64,000 nt of DNA from Saxidomus purpurata (Eukaryota > Mollusca > Bivalvia > Venerida > Veneridae). The translations under genes were made by a program, and so were the position numbers. The notes under the pieces are model-generated. The model was given only the letters and a program-made list of their open reading frames with translations. It had not been told where the DNA came from and did no database searches. Position 1 is the stretch's first letter. Every line of letters starts with the position of its first letter. Shown one piece after another: positions 1 through 10,520 of the stretch. The stretch covers positions 8,383,086-8,447,085 of the forward strand of contig JAFMSR010000007.1 in the NCBI GenBank assembly GCA_022818135.1, written 5' to 3'.

Positions 1-1860
1 CTAAGACTAAACAATATTTTGCTGCACAATGTATTTATATATAATGTATATATTTTTACAGCCAATTGAAACTAAGCTTACAACTAAGAACTTTGTAACT
101 CATGCCACAATTCTTGGGAATGCAGTTCAGTACATTTAAATGGCAACGTTTTGATACATATTTGAAAAATTCTAACCGCTTTTTGGCGTTAGTTTGTAAA
201 AGAGAGCTGAGTTAAACTTGAAAGTCCGCTGTTTTCCATAAAATACATGCAAGGTGCTGGTTTTCACAAATGCGATTGAATATTTTTTGATGATTTCAAA
301 TGTGTGTTTCCTGGTATCTTTTCATGTGTTCATAAATAACCTTCGGAGCACATACCAGAATTTAATTGTTTATTGATAACTGTGAAGTTTAATGTGCACA
401 AAGTTTAAGAGAATGATTTAAACAATTGTTGTACACGACTGATGTTCCTTCAAGAAAAGAAAATAACTACACTCAAAACTCTAACCTAATCAGTAAAATG
501 TTTTATTGCATCACATCTTATGACTTATATATAAAATCTCATAGACAAACACTCGTTTTATTCCTGGTAAAAGGGATGAGAATAAATATGTATCATTTAT
601 AGACATGTCCTTTTCATAAATTTCACAATGGTTTCAGAAACTTAACAATTGTTACATGCTCAATTCACTTGCTTTTATAATAGTTCCTCGAACTTAAAGA
701 CAGTTTGATGTAACACGTTGATTAAATAAGAATGTTATTGTATTTGTTGGTTGCTGTTGTAACATCTTTAAGTGCCGTTGATTGTGAAAGCATGCAGTAT
801 GCAAAGAGAATCATTTTTTGTCGCCAGGCAAACAGCGTGCGGAGTCATCCGTGTTAAGTATATATCAACATAAAAATCGATTTTCAATCAACATTCTATT
901 TTACTTTATTATAATTGTTCTTACAATTGAATATATTTTTCAACATTCAATATATTTAAATTTCGTATCACACAGATAGTATATCATATCACCTTTGTGT
1001 ATGTGCTGCATTTTTTAAAATACTGTTCGAACTAATTCCTTTGATGTATTCCTAATTCTTTTTTCATTTGTATGTCATATTCAGCATTCATTTATTGATT
1101 TGTAAGTCATGAGTTATATCATTTGTTTTTCAGCAATTCTTACATGTTTACAGCTATTCAAAATTATTCGCTTATAAATATTCCAATTTTCTACGATCAG
1201 AACATTTATTATCACGATAACAATCTGTTACCAATATACATGCACCTGTATTTTAAAATTACTTGATAATACCCGTCGGGTCGGGTGTTTTCATTTTCTC
1301 AGTATTATGAACATTTTTGATTGAGATCCATAAGAATGTTTTATATTTTATGTTGACACGTAGTATTAGTTTCATTGTTAACAGGCTGAACGTTTTCAAA
1401 GTTTATTGTATTGATATTAAATTTTGTTCAATAAAATACTGTCATATATCATGTACCCATTGTATTATTTACTAATAATACTGACTCTCCGGCATATTTA
1501 GGTTTATTGAATCCAATTACGACATTTTTATTGTGTTAAACGTTGATTCAACAGTGTAACATCAATATGTAACTTGTTTGGATTTAATTTGTGATATCAC
1601 TTTGACTTGACTTTACTCTACAATAAAACATTTGCTGACACTGTAGCCACATAATACGTTCATTATATGCTTTGTTTTGAAACTCAAAATAGGATTTGTT
1701 GATAATTTGTTTGTCACTTATTACATGACGTGCTGTGTCCAGTAAATAATCAAACAGTATTATAATGTTTTTGTTATAGTCATTTGCCACATCATTTTGG
1801 TCTTGAATATTTACGGTACATTTCTTTGCTAACATAGTTACAGTACGCAGACCATGACGA
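1..1860. repeat. 3' flank of an upstream array unit (unit 0)
   Basis: This non-coding stretch aligns along most of its length with the sequence that follows the genes of units A (from about 10505), B (from about 23510) and C (from about 37985, resuming at 47371). Shared landmarks are the start CTAAGA..AAACAATATTTTGC, the segment ending CTCTAACCTAATCAGTAAAATG near 480, the CACACAGATAG stretch near 970 and the ATAATCAAA stretch near 1750. The gene it belongs to would lie left of the window. Similarity to unit C continues past 1800, where both lose similarity near an AGACCA(T/G)ACGA sequence. No ORF here is convincing. Confidence 0.85.
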
Positions 1861-2029
1861 ATTAGAGTTTAATACTCTAATATTGGTGTTAAATTCAATA
1901 TTAGGCAAAGTCAAAGTTAGATCCTGCAAGCAGTCTATAGAGGCCACACTTTCATCTACTCGTCATCAGACTTTGTCATCATAGAGATCGAATCTTGGTC
2001 AAACTTTATATAAGGTTAGGTGCGTTCTA

Positions 2030-2770
2030 TAAGTAAATCACTGAGTACAATCATAGAAAAAAATGTAAAATATTTTAGAGATGAGTTTGTAAAAGAACCA
2101 TCTCGAAAATAGTCAGAATATCAATCCATATAAGCAGCGTTTTATTACTGATTTTTTTGCTTGATTTTGGCCAACCGTAGCGTACGTTGCAAATTCAATA
2201 AACCCAGTACTTTATCATTGTCCTGATTATGCCGTTAACGCTATTATTTATGCAGATCCGTGCACAATTTTAAGGACTTTTGCATAGGCCGGTTGAATAA
2301 TTTTGTACATGATTAGCCGAAACGAAGGGCGTCTTATTGAAAATCTGGAAAAAAGCAAAATGATTTATGTAGTATAACTAGAACAATTTAACTCTTACTC
2401 CGACTTGAAGACTGGCAATAATACAGGGCTACTTTAGGTGCTTGGTTTCCCTTACCAATAAATAAGGCTGTTTTCACCGCCAGCCTTTAACTCAGCCAAC
2501 TGGTAGAAAAAGGTAAGGATCATGGTATAAGTCAACATTTTGCTCACATTTTTCATACATCTTGTACAGAAAAAATGTACAAATTGTGATCCAAATGACA
2601 CTAATGCTACAGGTTTTGTTTTTCATGCATTGTGCCTTTGTTCTGTTGAGATATTGGTTTTATTTGTGTGTGACGGCACACACAAATTTACTACCCGTCC
2701 ATCGGTACAAGCAACCTCTTCTTTTAAAACCGAAATACCTCTCAATTTCAGTTGGAAAAAATCTTAAAGA
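2030..2770. repeat. Distal 5' flank of unit A, duplicated upstream of unit C
   Basis: The segment matches about 34180-34720 upstream of the unit C pseudogene. Shared pieces include TTGGCAAACCGTAG versus TTGGCCAACCGTAG, TTTTGTACAT.ATTAGCCG, ACTGTTTTCACCG and AGTCAACATTTTGC.C. The two short plus-strand ORFs here (2540-2774) are not kept in the C copy, so I treat the block as non-coding duplicated DNA. Confidence 0.65.
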
Positions 2771-2884
2771 TTGAACGCAGCTCATAGTTATAAAATACAA
2801 TATGAGGGGAAAAGCAGCAGGTTTTATACTTATTTATTTTAGGTCGATTGTGTAAAAAGTTATGCAACCTATATTAATCACTCT

Positions 2885-3090
2885 CGACACCTCATTCCTG
2901 GTGGTATCCGTCGCCGCGAGGGTATGAGGGAAAGCCAGTTTCCCTTTTAATGCTGAGCGCAAAGAAAGGGATCTACTGGTATCAATTTATTCGTTTTTGC
3001 TATGACGCGGCCAGGGAGCGAACCCAAGATATCCGCACTCGAAGCGGGCGCTCTACCACTAGGCTAACGAGGCGGTGTGCTGTTGACATG
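2885..3090 (-). mobile_element. tRNA-derived SINE
   Basis: Read on the minus strand from 3085 to about 3010, this has a tRNA-like head. It has a box-A-like TAGCCTAGTGGTAGAGC and a box-B-like GGGTTCGCTCC separated by an anticodon-arm-like stretch. The acceptor ends do not pair, so it is not a functional tRNA gene. The body extends to about 2885 (CCTCATTCCTGGTGG on the plus strand). The combination is typical of tRNA-derived SINEs in molluscan genomes. Confidence 0.7.
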
Positions 3091-3144
3091 ATTAAAAATT
3101 GATTTTGTGTCAACAATATATTTGTAGAGTACAACATAAATTAA

Positions 3145-3420
3145 AGAAAGTCAACGAGTTATCTGTTTTGTATAGAACTATTTTCCTGCGCAGTTTTGAT
3201 CACGAGATCTCCCGCGCTAAAAGAAAACTCGTCAGACCGGAAACACGTGGTCACCCGCGCTGAAAATAAACTTGTCAGGCCGGAGAATTTAAAGTATTTT
3301 ACCCAATATTTCCGTGTAAGCAGCCAGTATATTGTTTTGGTGATCATAAACTATCTGAACATCGTAATACATTATGGATCTATAAGGTACTTTTGAAATG
3401 TGAATTACAAAACTCGGAAA
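3145..3420. repeat. Interspersed repeat with an inverted copy at 31.25-31.47 kb
   Basis: The sequence beginning TCAACGAG.TATCTGTT, through TAGAACTATTTTCCTGCGC to the GATCATAAACTATC segment, is found in reverse complement at about 31250-31470. This copy carries an internal direct repeat, two versions of CCCGCGCT.AAA followed by a GTCAG.CCGG end. Its two small opposing ORFs are not credible genes. Confidence 0.6.
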
Positions 3421-3426
3421 TCGTTT

Positions 3427-4060
3427 TTTTCCCTACCAGGGCCAAGGTGGTAGTGTCCTAAGACAATACTCAGGTATGTTCACCTTACCCGCCCCTTCGC
3501 CCCGAAACCCCCGCTGACCCAGTCTCTCTCTCTCTCTCTCTCTTTGAGGTTGATTCAAACTGGATTGAGTATCGCGAGCGAATAATCCAAGTTGTAAATC
3601 ACAAAAGTTGTAACAAAATAATGTGCTTTCAAGCTTGTTTTGGGAAAAGTAATTAATCTGAATACTATTAATAATTATGTTGACAATGACATTTGCTTTG
3701 CAAAACAGTTTCAAACGTTCATTCATTGGTATTACTATTTTCATATTTCCTATGATCAGCATTTAACATCGGATTAAAACATTCCATACTTGTTTTAATT
3801 TCTGCTTAAAGTAGGTGAGAGCTTATCACACCCTCTTTGATCTGAGACACACTAAAAATTCAGTGCCTTCAGCGCTTTGATTTTTGTATGTCAAAGTTGT
3901 GTAAAACGAAGTTATCTTGTATTGATCCATAAATTGAATTATGAATTGTAGCTACAGTCAATGTTACTTGTGGCTATCTTAATGAAATCGTTGCTAACCC
4001 ATTCATTGCAGCTAAAACTAAATGACAAAAGAAAGGGCAGAATGTTAATATCTTTTGGCT
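3427..4060. repeat. 5'-flank block duplicated between units A and B
   Basis: Bases 3427-4060 match 18534-19190 upstream of unit B. They begin at CCCTACCAGGGCCAAGG and include a (CT)n microsatellite at about 3521-3544, shorter in B. A related piece with ATGTCAAAGTTGT and CGAAGTAAT lies upstream of unit C near 34715. The block is part of the duplicated unit. The ORF at 3433-3762 (minus) is driven by the CT microsatellite and is not a gene. Confidence 0.75.
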
Positions 4061-4158
4061 TAAGCTGATAATTACTGGCAGTATTCTGTTAGGGAAATCT
4101 ATTTATGAAATAACATTCGTTCCAGCGGGGTTAGTCGTTTAATAAAACATGAATTGGA

Positions 4159-4225
4159 GTACTGATACGCAGTAATTAGCCACGAAGGCCGAAGGCCTGA
4201 GTGGTTTATAACTGCGCATCAGTAC
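4159..4225. repeat. Imperfect palindrome (hairpin)
   Basis: GTACTGATACGCAGT at the left pairs with ACTGCGCATCAGTAC at the right. An inner GCCAC/GTGG pair and a central GGCC-GAA-GGCC follow, so the whole 67 bases can fold on themselves. It may be a tiny foldback element or the end of a MITE. I see no coding or tRNA signature. Confidence 0.6.
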
Positions 4226-4479
4226 GACAAATTATTGTTTATTAGACGATAACAACGCTGAAAAGGATGTTATTTCGATTCTAACATGACCAGATATTAC
4301 AAAAGGTGAATAAATGCAAAGCTTTATTTTCTACGCGAACGCTCATTTAACGTCATGCGGCGCAATATGATGTCATGTTTACAGCATATCGGGTCCCGCG
4401 TTGTTTATGGTTTAATATAACATATTTTTTCTACTCTTTGTATATGGAGACAAAAACGTGAGTCATGTTTGAATCCTCA

Positions 4480-4750
4480 ATTTAGGATGGACCAGTGATA
4501 TCATTTAAACATAAGTGTAAGCCGTCAGTAACTGCAAAAGGGAGACTAAAAGTGGCTAGTTCATTCTTTTAATTAACTGACAAAAACAAACTGACATGTT
4601 CAGGAAGTCATTTGGTTTATATGGGCTTGTCCACGCCTGAAAAAGTGTAAAGATAAATACAATTGTATATCACGCATTAATTGTGTTCTTACAAACTGAT
4701 GCTATCCTTGGAGGGGAAAATACAAACCAGCAAATTTACTACACAGTTAC
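4480..4750. repeat. 5'-flank block duplicated between units A and B
   Basis: The stretch from TCAATTTAGGATGG through GTAAGCCGTCAGTAACTGC to AACCAGCAAATTTACTAC matches about 19206-19472. After it, unit A carries about 2.3 kb (4745-7050) that B lacks. B passes directly into the ACTAAGTTGAATATTTTATC sequence found in A at about 7058. Confidence 0.75.
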
Positions 4751-5049
4751 ACGTTTAAGCACAGAAAATCCCCTGAAAACCAAGGATACGGTTGATTTGC
4801 ATTATCAGCTATATCACTGCAGGAGATGAACTCTAATTGCCTGTTTGATTGACTGCAGTAATTACATGTGGTCAACCAGCAGTGAGTTCCTTTTTCCTCA
4901 AAGCACATGTGTGACTTTATTGTTGTTAAGCCCTGGTCTGACCTAACAGGAATGCGGTTTATATTTGCATGTTTGGGTCAATTACAAATGTAATAATAGT
5001 TGAACTTTATTCTTAAGAATTGTTTTTGTGACAGTTACTTCGTAGCAAT

Positions 5050-5640
5050 AATGATAGTGAATAAATAAAAAAGAAAGTTTTTATTTGAGTGATGCATTAA
5101 AGGTGGATGCATATTCAAGAAAAGTAATACAATTTATGATACTGTTATTTGGCCACATACAATGTATATTTCTGTTTCTTGGGGTATTCATGTACTTATA
5201 TGATTTCTTTATAGATATTACAGGCAAAAGGCTGCAAGAAAATGAAATTTGTGAATGTGTTTCAAATATTAAAGGATCAAGAAGTTAACTATATTCTTTT
5301 TATGGACTTTATTAAATACCTTAAACAGTGTGACTATCATGTGAGACAAGACAATGTTAAGCAAACACTTCTCAGTTATAAAAGCGGGCTTTCAATACTG
5401 AACGGATTAACTGTGGTACCTGTATCATCCTTTCAAAAGGCATGACTCTTCTAAAGCTTGTCAAAATATTACAAAGATTGTAGAAACTGATTTAACTACT
5501 AAGAGCATATACAAATTAATTGCAAAAACAAAGTTTTCAAATATTGTTTATGATATGAATGATATACCTATCATCAACTATATGGCCAAATCGGTAAAAC
5601 TTGATTGTAATAGCATTCACTGTACGAAATAGTTTTCAAA
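5050..5640 (+). pseudogene. Decayed coding-like fragment, family unknown
   Basis: Two adjacent plus-strand reading frames look coding-like but broken. One runs 5242-5445. The open frame then continues in another register from about 5437 to 5631 (start of that part RHDSSKACQNITK). The earlier overlapping frame 5085-5288 adds a hydrophobic stretch. No catalytic motif or domain is recognisable. The segment lies in A-specific sequence absent from unit B, so it may be a mobile-element or gene fragment carried by an insertion. Chance ORFs in AT-rich DNA remain possible. Confidence 0.25.
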
Positions 5641-6841
5641 GTGCCAGATAAGCACTTTTTTTACAAAACTCCATCCTTCAGTATATTATTTAATGATATT
5701 AATAAATAGTCGGCAAGCAGCACATTTCTTACTCAGTATGTAATTAGATAAATTATTATTTGAAAATTACTGAATTCTGTTCTTCAAGGGATCGAGGAAA
5801 ATATGGACGTATATATTATATATTTGAACTTTAGACTTATCAGCCAATGGACTTTGTATTCCAAGGTTTGTCTGTGACAAACATTACACAATGTGTTAGT
5901 AGTATGAAATTGATGTGATGAAAACTGTATCCCTGTTTACAGAAATACATTTGTATACAGAACTATTTTGTTTATTATTATGGAATGGATGGAAGCACTT
6001 TATAAGTGTTTCACCTTCAGAAGATTCTTTACACTAAAACTAATACAGGACCGTAGCATTTATCATACATGTACATGTGTTTAAATCTTTTATGATATAC
6101 AATACCAGCACAAGGCTCCTTCATGTTACTGAAAACAGTAGACATAAATGAATTTGCTTTGAGTAAAGATAATATCATTTTGAATATGTACTCCTGTTCA
6201 TGAAGTTATAAAGTCAAGGTCGACAGCAACATGCACCTATACAATTGATTTAATTGGCATTTATACAAATACATTGTAATGAAAATTGCATTCTAATATG
6301 TTTACATGTATTAAATGCATTACAATTTACACACATATAACAATTTTAAAAAATGTTCAAGTAATTTACTATATTATTTATTCCCACCTCACATAGATAC
6401 ACAAAATACATGTAGAAATAAATCATAATTATTATTATGTACAGTGCATATTAAATTTCTTTTGAATTTCTCAATGACTATTTCATTGTGTTTTATAGTT
6501 CACACAAAATAGTTCTTCATAATTCATATTAAATTTAAATATTGATCAAATATGTTGTATTAACTCTTCAGTGTTTTGAAGGGGATATGAAATATGAACA
6601 CAAAATTTACAAAAATATGTGCCTCTTGAAAATTGCTACTGCCACACTCTGATAATAGATAGTAAATAACAAGTGGTCAAGCAGCTAGAAACCACAAGAA
6701 GACATTTGATATTGCACAGTCAATAAAACAGTAATTATTTTGATAACCGCATGCTGTATATAGTGGTCAGCTATAATCAGTCCTCGTGTGTTTGCTTTGT
6801 ATGCTTGTGTGTGTTGGTAGTGTATGTTTGTGTGTGTACAT

Positions 6842-6844
<3 letters not shown>
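5640..6844. other. AT-rich intergenic DNA, nothing recognised
   Basis: There is no ORF with protein-like composition, no tRNA-like boxes and no clear paralogous block from other units. The ORFs at 6685-7090 (minus) and 6786-7145 (plus) owe their Thr-His or Cys-Val composition to the adjacent (TG)n microsatellite. Confidence 0.6.
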
Positions 6845-6904
<60 letters not shown>

Positions 6905-6915
6905 TGTGTGTGTGT
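6845..6915. repeat. (TG)n microsatellite with a TGCG-rich end
   Basis: An uninterrupted TG run from about 6845 passes into GCGT repeats at about 6887-6905 and back to TG. It lies about 420 bases upstream of the unit A start codon and is absent from the corresponding place in unit B. Confidence 0.95.
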
Positions 6916-7049
6916 TGGTGGTGTGCACTTCTGGGTGCTGTGGGGCTCGTTTTGGGGAGGCTGCGTTTTTGGTACGTGGCATTCCCTGTTTGATATTATT
7001 TTTGTTTTTATCACAGGTAATCTCTAGGATGAACAGGCTTGTACGTGCA

Positions 7050-7334
7050 ACTGTACATACTAAGTTGAATATTTTATCTGTTTGTTTCAAGAATCTACAG
7101 GACGTTTATATCGAGCACAAAATTATAACAATTGATCTGCAGTGAAGGCATTATGTTTCTCTTCCCGTTACATTTATTAAATTTCCGTTTGAAGTTCATA
7201 TAATAAATTTCCTTTATAAAATTTTTAATTACTACAAATGTATGGATATACATCTTGGTTGGTGAATTTGCGTAATATCAAAGTCCGAGAATACAGTGAA
7301 CATAAAAACATATATTTTCAAGATTACAAGCAAA
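7050..7334 (+). promoter_or_regulatory. Gene-proximal 5' leader of unit A
   Basis: The 280 bases before the unit A start codon are conserved with unit B. The 7058-7150 part matches about 19484-19575. The part around GCGTAATATCAAAGTCCGAG matches 20258-20290. Relative to B and C, unit A lacks about 145 bases that those copies have just before the gene (B about 20298-20432, C about 35040-35130). A TTTATAAAAT motif occurs near 7212 but is not kept in B, so no TATA box is claimed. The start context is GCAAAATGA, with a favourable A at -3. Confidence 0.4.
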
Positions 7335-10061
7335 ATGAGAAGGTTCAATTTTATATTTCATATTCCAACAATTATAATTCTTGTCGTACATGCACAACGC
7401 CATTGTGTGTTCGGCACTTTGAAATCTGGAGTTTATCGTACTGTGAAAGAAATGAAAGCAATGAAATGGAATTGTTCATTAGTTCCTAAGTTCAAATATG
7501 AAAAGGACGTCATCAATGAATTAGTAAATAATGGAATAAAACAGATTAAGGTTTCAATACATATTGTTGGTGACAAAGGGCCATTCAAAGAACCATATAC
7601 AGGACACATATTTCGTCCCAATAACTGGATAATAATAACGAGTGTAACAGGAAAAAGCATGCTCATGTTAAAGGAATATTTTGTTGAGATGTCAATTCAA
7701 ACATTCGGACAAAGTGTAACCGCAGCGGACTTGACATTGGAACAAGTGCCTGATGACTGTATTAAAGTTGCGACTACAGAACAAATTGAAAAACATCTTC
7801 GGCTGTCATTTTTGCAAAACTTTGAAACTGGTGGAAATCAGTTGCCCGAGGATGCAGAAATATGTAACCGGCATGTAAAGGAAATAGAAGAAGAAGGTCG
7901 GGTCGTTTACGTTTGCTGCATTAGCAATAATTCAAGTCAAGGTCTCCATTGTTCGGAAGTTTATAAAAGTACCCTGATAAACGTGCTATTTACCTTTATC
8001 TCTGTGTTAAAGTGGATTGCTATTTTCTGCTCACCACTGTTTATCCCATATTCTATACATAAAGCTCGTACTATTTTCTACAAGTATATATTTAAAGCGG
8101 GCAATGAAACCCTTGAACTTAACGTTATGAAAGTGTCTGATGCATGTAAAATTGATAATCAAAAGTTCAGGAAGGCAAACTTGCAGGAGTTTACTCATAT
8201 GAATAACTTTTCAGAGAATATCCGAAATTATGTGAGAGACCGTGATATTACATATCCACTCCGTGTGGAAAAGGTGATTATGTCAATAAAAAGCAGTAGA
8301 ATCGTCGCCAAAGGGAATGCCCCCGTTAGTGTGTTATATTTTCTCCGCAATTTCTTCGTCCGTTGCAAGATGCGTCATGTTATTCCTTCTGCAAATGAAT
8401 GCTGTGATGAAACAATATTTTGCTCATGCACCTGGTACCGCTGTTTAAAGGTTCCCATGGCCATGCTGATGAATGCTGTGCTTTTGTCCCCGTTACTCAT
8501 TAGACTCGTATTCTATACTTATTATGAACGGCCATTCGTACGTGACCAAATGGAATTAATGAAAGGACGTGGTTTAACGCTAAAAATAGAATATATAAAG
8601 AGGACTGAGTACATATTAACTTACATTCTTTCATCCGATATGTGGTATTTGATTGCTATATTTTATTCGATCATACCTATCGAATGGTGTGTGTATACGT
8701 TCTGTTTTCAAGAATCCCTGAAACGAAAAATAAAATTTACTGTTCGAAAGAGTATTCGCGATATGCGTTTCACTAAGAAAAGTGAAATATGTAGCATATA
8801 TATTGGAAGATCATTATGTGTTTTTCGAAAATTCGGGTTGTTGGGACTATTTTTATTCCCATTATTTTTGATATCTCTTGGTATAATACTGGCCATTGAA
8901 GTTATACCTGTCTCTAGCCTTTCTGTGAGACTTTTTCTAAATTTAAATCGCAAAGATGAAACTACAACATATGTAAGAAGAGTAGAAGAAATATTTCATG
9001 TACTTTCACTGACTATGATAGTACTAACATTATTATTAGTGCTGATTTTGGTCATGGAGTGCATTTCTTTTTACGTTGAATGCACTATATACGCATTGGT
9101 TGGATTTATTCTGACTCCTGTCATATCATTTAAGTACGTATCTATGCTAGTGCTCATCGCTGTATATGGACACGAGTGCTTTAGCGGCGTACACAACAGG
9201 TACATTTCATACAATAATGTCATTAACTCAAAATTACAGGATATGATTGGGAAAAAATTGAGAAAAATAGCTTCTAAACCGGAAAAAGAACAGGAAAACA
9301 CTGCATTCAGAGTACCTAGCAAAAATAAGAACATAGCGCCAGTTCAAGAAATAAACGAAACAATGATTACATTATTTCCCATTGGAATCAAAACAGGCAA
9401 GAAGGAGATGAAACCTAACATAGAGAGACAAAATATGATTCTCGAACTTGGGTCTAAAGGATTTTTGAAATGGAGAGCCCCGCGTCTTGTTCTGTTTCTG
9501 GATAAGACAGACATGCTCTATATTCCTAAATCTTTTCTGTTCAAGATGGCTAAGTTGCCTCACTATCTATGTCCTGGGCCTGTCCATTTGCTTTACCTCA
9601 AAGCGGCTTTTGATTTTAGCCTGATCATATTCTTTCTCTTGTTTGTATTTATTGTAATAATTGCATTTGGTCAAGCCCACGATATTTCATCAGGTGGCCA
9701 AACAATTGCAGCTCTGGGTAGTGGCCTTCTTCCTTTATTTCTTAGAAAAATTTTCTTTCGCTCTCAAGATAATCAAAACGTAGACAAATCCAATATGAAG
9801 TGGAGGTACATGTTTAAAAATGCCGTGCAGATGTTTTCTGACATATGGAACATAGAAGACATATATGTATTTTCAAACGGACAGCCAGATAGAGAAAGAA
9901 ATGCTGATTTAGTTGTTGAGACAAAAATTGTTGATAAAAGTGAAGAAATTGTAGGCTGGTATGTTCCATGTGTTCTGAGTACTGTGAACCATAATCTGGC
10001 TAATACAACGGCTGTAACAGCGTATGAAACAGCGGCTGTAACAGCGTATGAAACAGCGTAA
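7335..10061 (+). CDS. Multi-pass membrane protein of unknown family, intact array copy A
   Basis: I do not recognise this family. The single-exon ORF encodes 908 residues from ATG 7335; the open frame upstream lacks an ATG, and units B and C align at this ATG. Residues 1-20 are a likely signal peptide (FIFHIPTIIILVVHA core). A Cys-containing, probably extracellular domain follows at about 21-212. Hydrophobic segments lie near 213-237, 373-396, 427-450, 499-524, 554-578, 584-612 and 758-779, with a weaker one at 788-804. A Cys cluster (C356, C357, C363, C365, C370) precedes the second membrane segment. Residues 640-700 are charged and probably cytosolic. The tail from about 892 is an 8-residue AVTAYETA-type repeat encoded by a minisatellite. 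A receptor, channel or transporter are all conceivable, but no motif decides. Expression is untested, and a 908-codon gene without introns is unusual here. Confidence 0.8.
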   Translation: MRRFNFIFHIPTIIILVVHAQRHCVFGTLKSGVYRTVKEMKAMKWNCSLVPKFKYEKDVINELVNNGIKQIKVSIHIVGDKGPFKEPYTGHIFRPNNWIIITSVTGKSMLMLKEYFVEMSIQTFGQSVTAADLTLEQVPDDCIKVATTEQIEKHLRLSFLQNFETGGNQLPEDAEICNRHVKEIEEEGRVVYVCCISNNSSQGLHCSEVYKSTLINVLFTFISVLKWIAIFCSPLFIPYSIHKARTIFYKYIFKAGNETLELNVMKVSDACKIDNQKFRKANLQEFTHMNNFSENIRNYVRDRDITYPLRVEKVIMSIKSSRIVAKGNAPVSVLYFLRNFFVRCKMRHVIPSANECCDETIFCSCTWYRCLKVPMAMLMNAVLLSPLLIRLVFYTYYERPFVRDQMELMKGRGLTLKIEYIKRTEYILTYILSSDMWYLIAIFYSIIPIEWCVYTFCFQESLKRKIKFTVRKSIRDMRFTKKSEICSIYIGRSLCVFRKFGLLGLFLFPLFLISLGIILAIEVIPVSSLSVRLFLNLNRKDETTTYVRRVEEIFHVLSLTMIVLTLLLVLILVMECISFYVECTIYALVGFILTPVISFKYVSMLVLIAVYGHECFSGVHNRYISYNNVINSKLQDMIGKKLRKIASKPEKEQENTAFRVPSKNKNIAPVQEINETMITLFPIGIKTGKKEMKPNIERQNMILELGSKGFLKWRAPRLVLFLDKTDMLYIPKSFLFKMAKLPHYLCPGPVHLLYLKAAFDFSLIIFFLLFVFIVIIAFGQAHDISSGGQTIAALGSGLLPLFLRKIFFRSQDNQNVDKSNMKWRYMFKNAVQMFSDIWNIEDIYVFSNGQPDRERNADLVVETKIVDKSEEIVGWYVPCVLSTVNHNLANTTAVTAYETAAVTAYETA

Positions 10062-10190
10062 CAGTATGAAACAGCGGCTGGAACAGCGGGGCTGTAACAG
10101 CGTATGAAACAGCGGCTGTAACAGCGTATGAAACAGCGGCTGTAACAGCGTATGAAACAGCGACTGGAACAGCTGCGAACGAAACAGCGT
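10011..10190 (+). repeat. 24-bp minisatellite covering the C-terminal codons of copy A
   Basis: Units of GCTGTAACAGCGTATGAAAC plus AGCG (24 bp, 8 codons) repeat about six times with shortened variants. The first two units are translated. The third is shortened and its TAACAG supplies the stop at 10059-10061. Unit B has about one repeat and reads on to a different, longer tail. Downstream of A's stop that tail survives, but it is also shifted by a missing C (ATCATACAAATG versus ATTATACCAAATG), so A's stop is not a simple single break. Confidence 0.9.
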
Positions 10191-10520
10191 CTGAAATAAC
10201 CGAAAGTAATATCATACAAATGTGATACCACTGATTCATTTGAAGTAAATAATCGTGCCTTTCCGTGGTGTGCCATCAATGTCAAGGACCACAATGGAAA
10301 TAAGGGAGAATCACTTTTCCCTTTTTTGTGTTACTCTTGGTATTGATGTGCATATCATGGTTTATAAACCTGTGAATACATCTAATTATCTGTATATGTA
10401 TGCATCATGTTTGTTTTAACCATGTTTGTACATCTGTGATATACTAAAATAATAGAAAAAGTCTATAAGTTTTGCATAACTATTGCTTCACCATAACATA
10501 CAAGTATGTCTAAGAATAAA
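10062..10520 (+). promoter_or_regulatory. Probable 3' UTR of copy A with an AATAAA signal
   Basis: The sequence after the gene is nearly identical to unit B (23250-23521), including ATAAGGGAGAATCACTTTTCCC. An AATAAA at 10515-10520 is matched by one at 23516-23521 in B. The equivalent site reads AATAGG in C and GACTAAA at the window start. It is therefore a candidate poly(A) signal for A and B only. Confidence 0.35.

Noticed and set aside
6685..7145. Overlapping ORFs rich in Thr-His (minus) and Cys-Val (plus)
   Set aside because: They are translations of the (TG)n microsatellite at 6845-6915 in several frames, with no protein-like sequence outside it.
7296..7334. Extended N-terminus for copy A beginning at 7296
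   Set aside because: Translation there would begin with GTG. The first ATG is 7335, it begins a signal peptide, and copies B and C align at that ATG.
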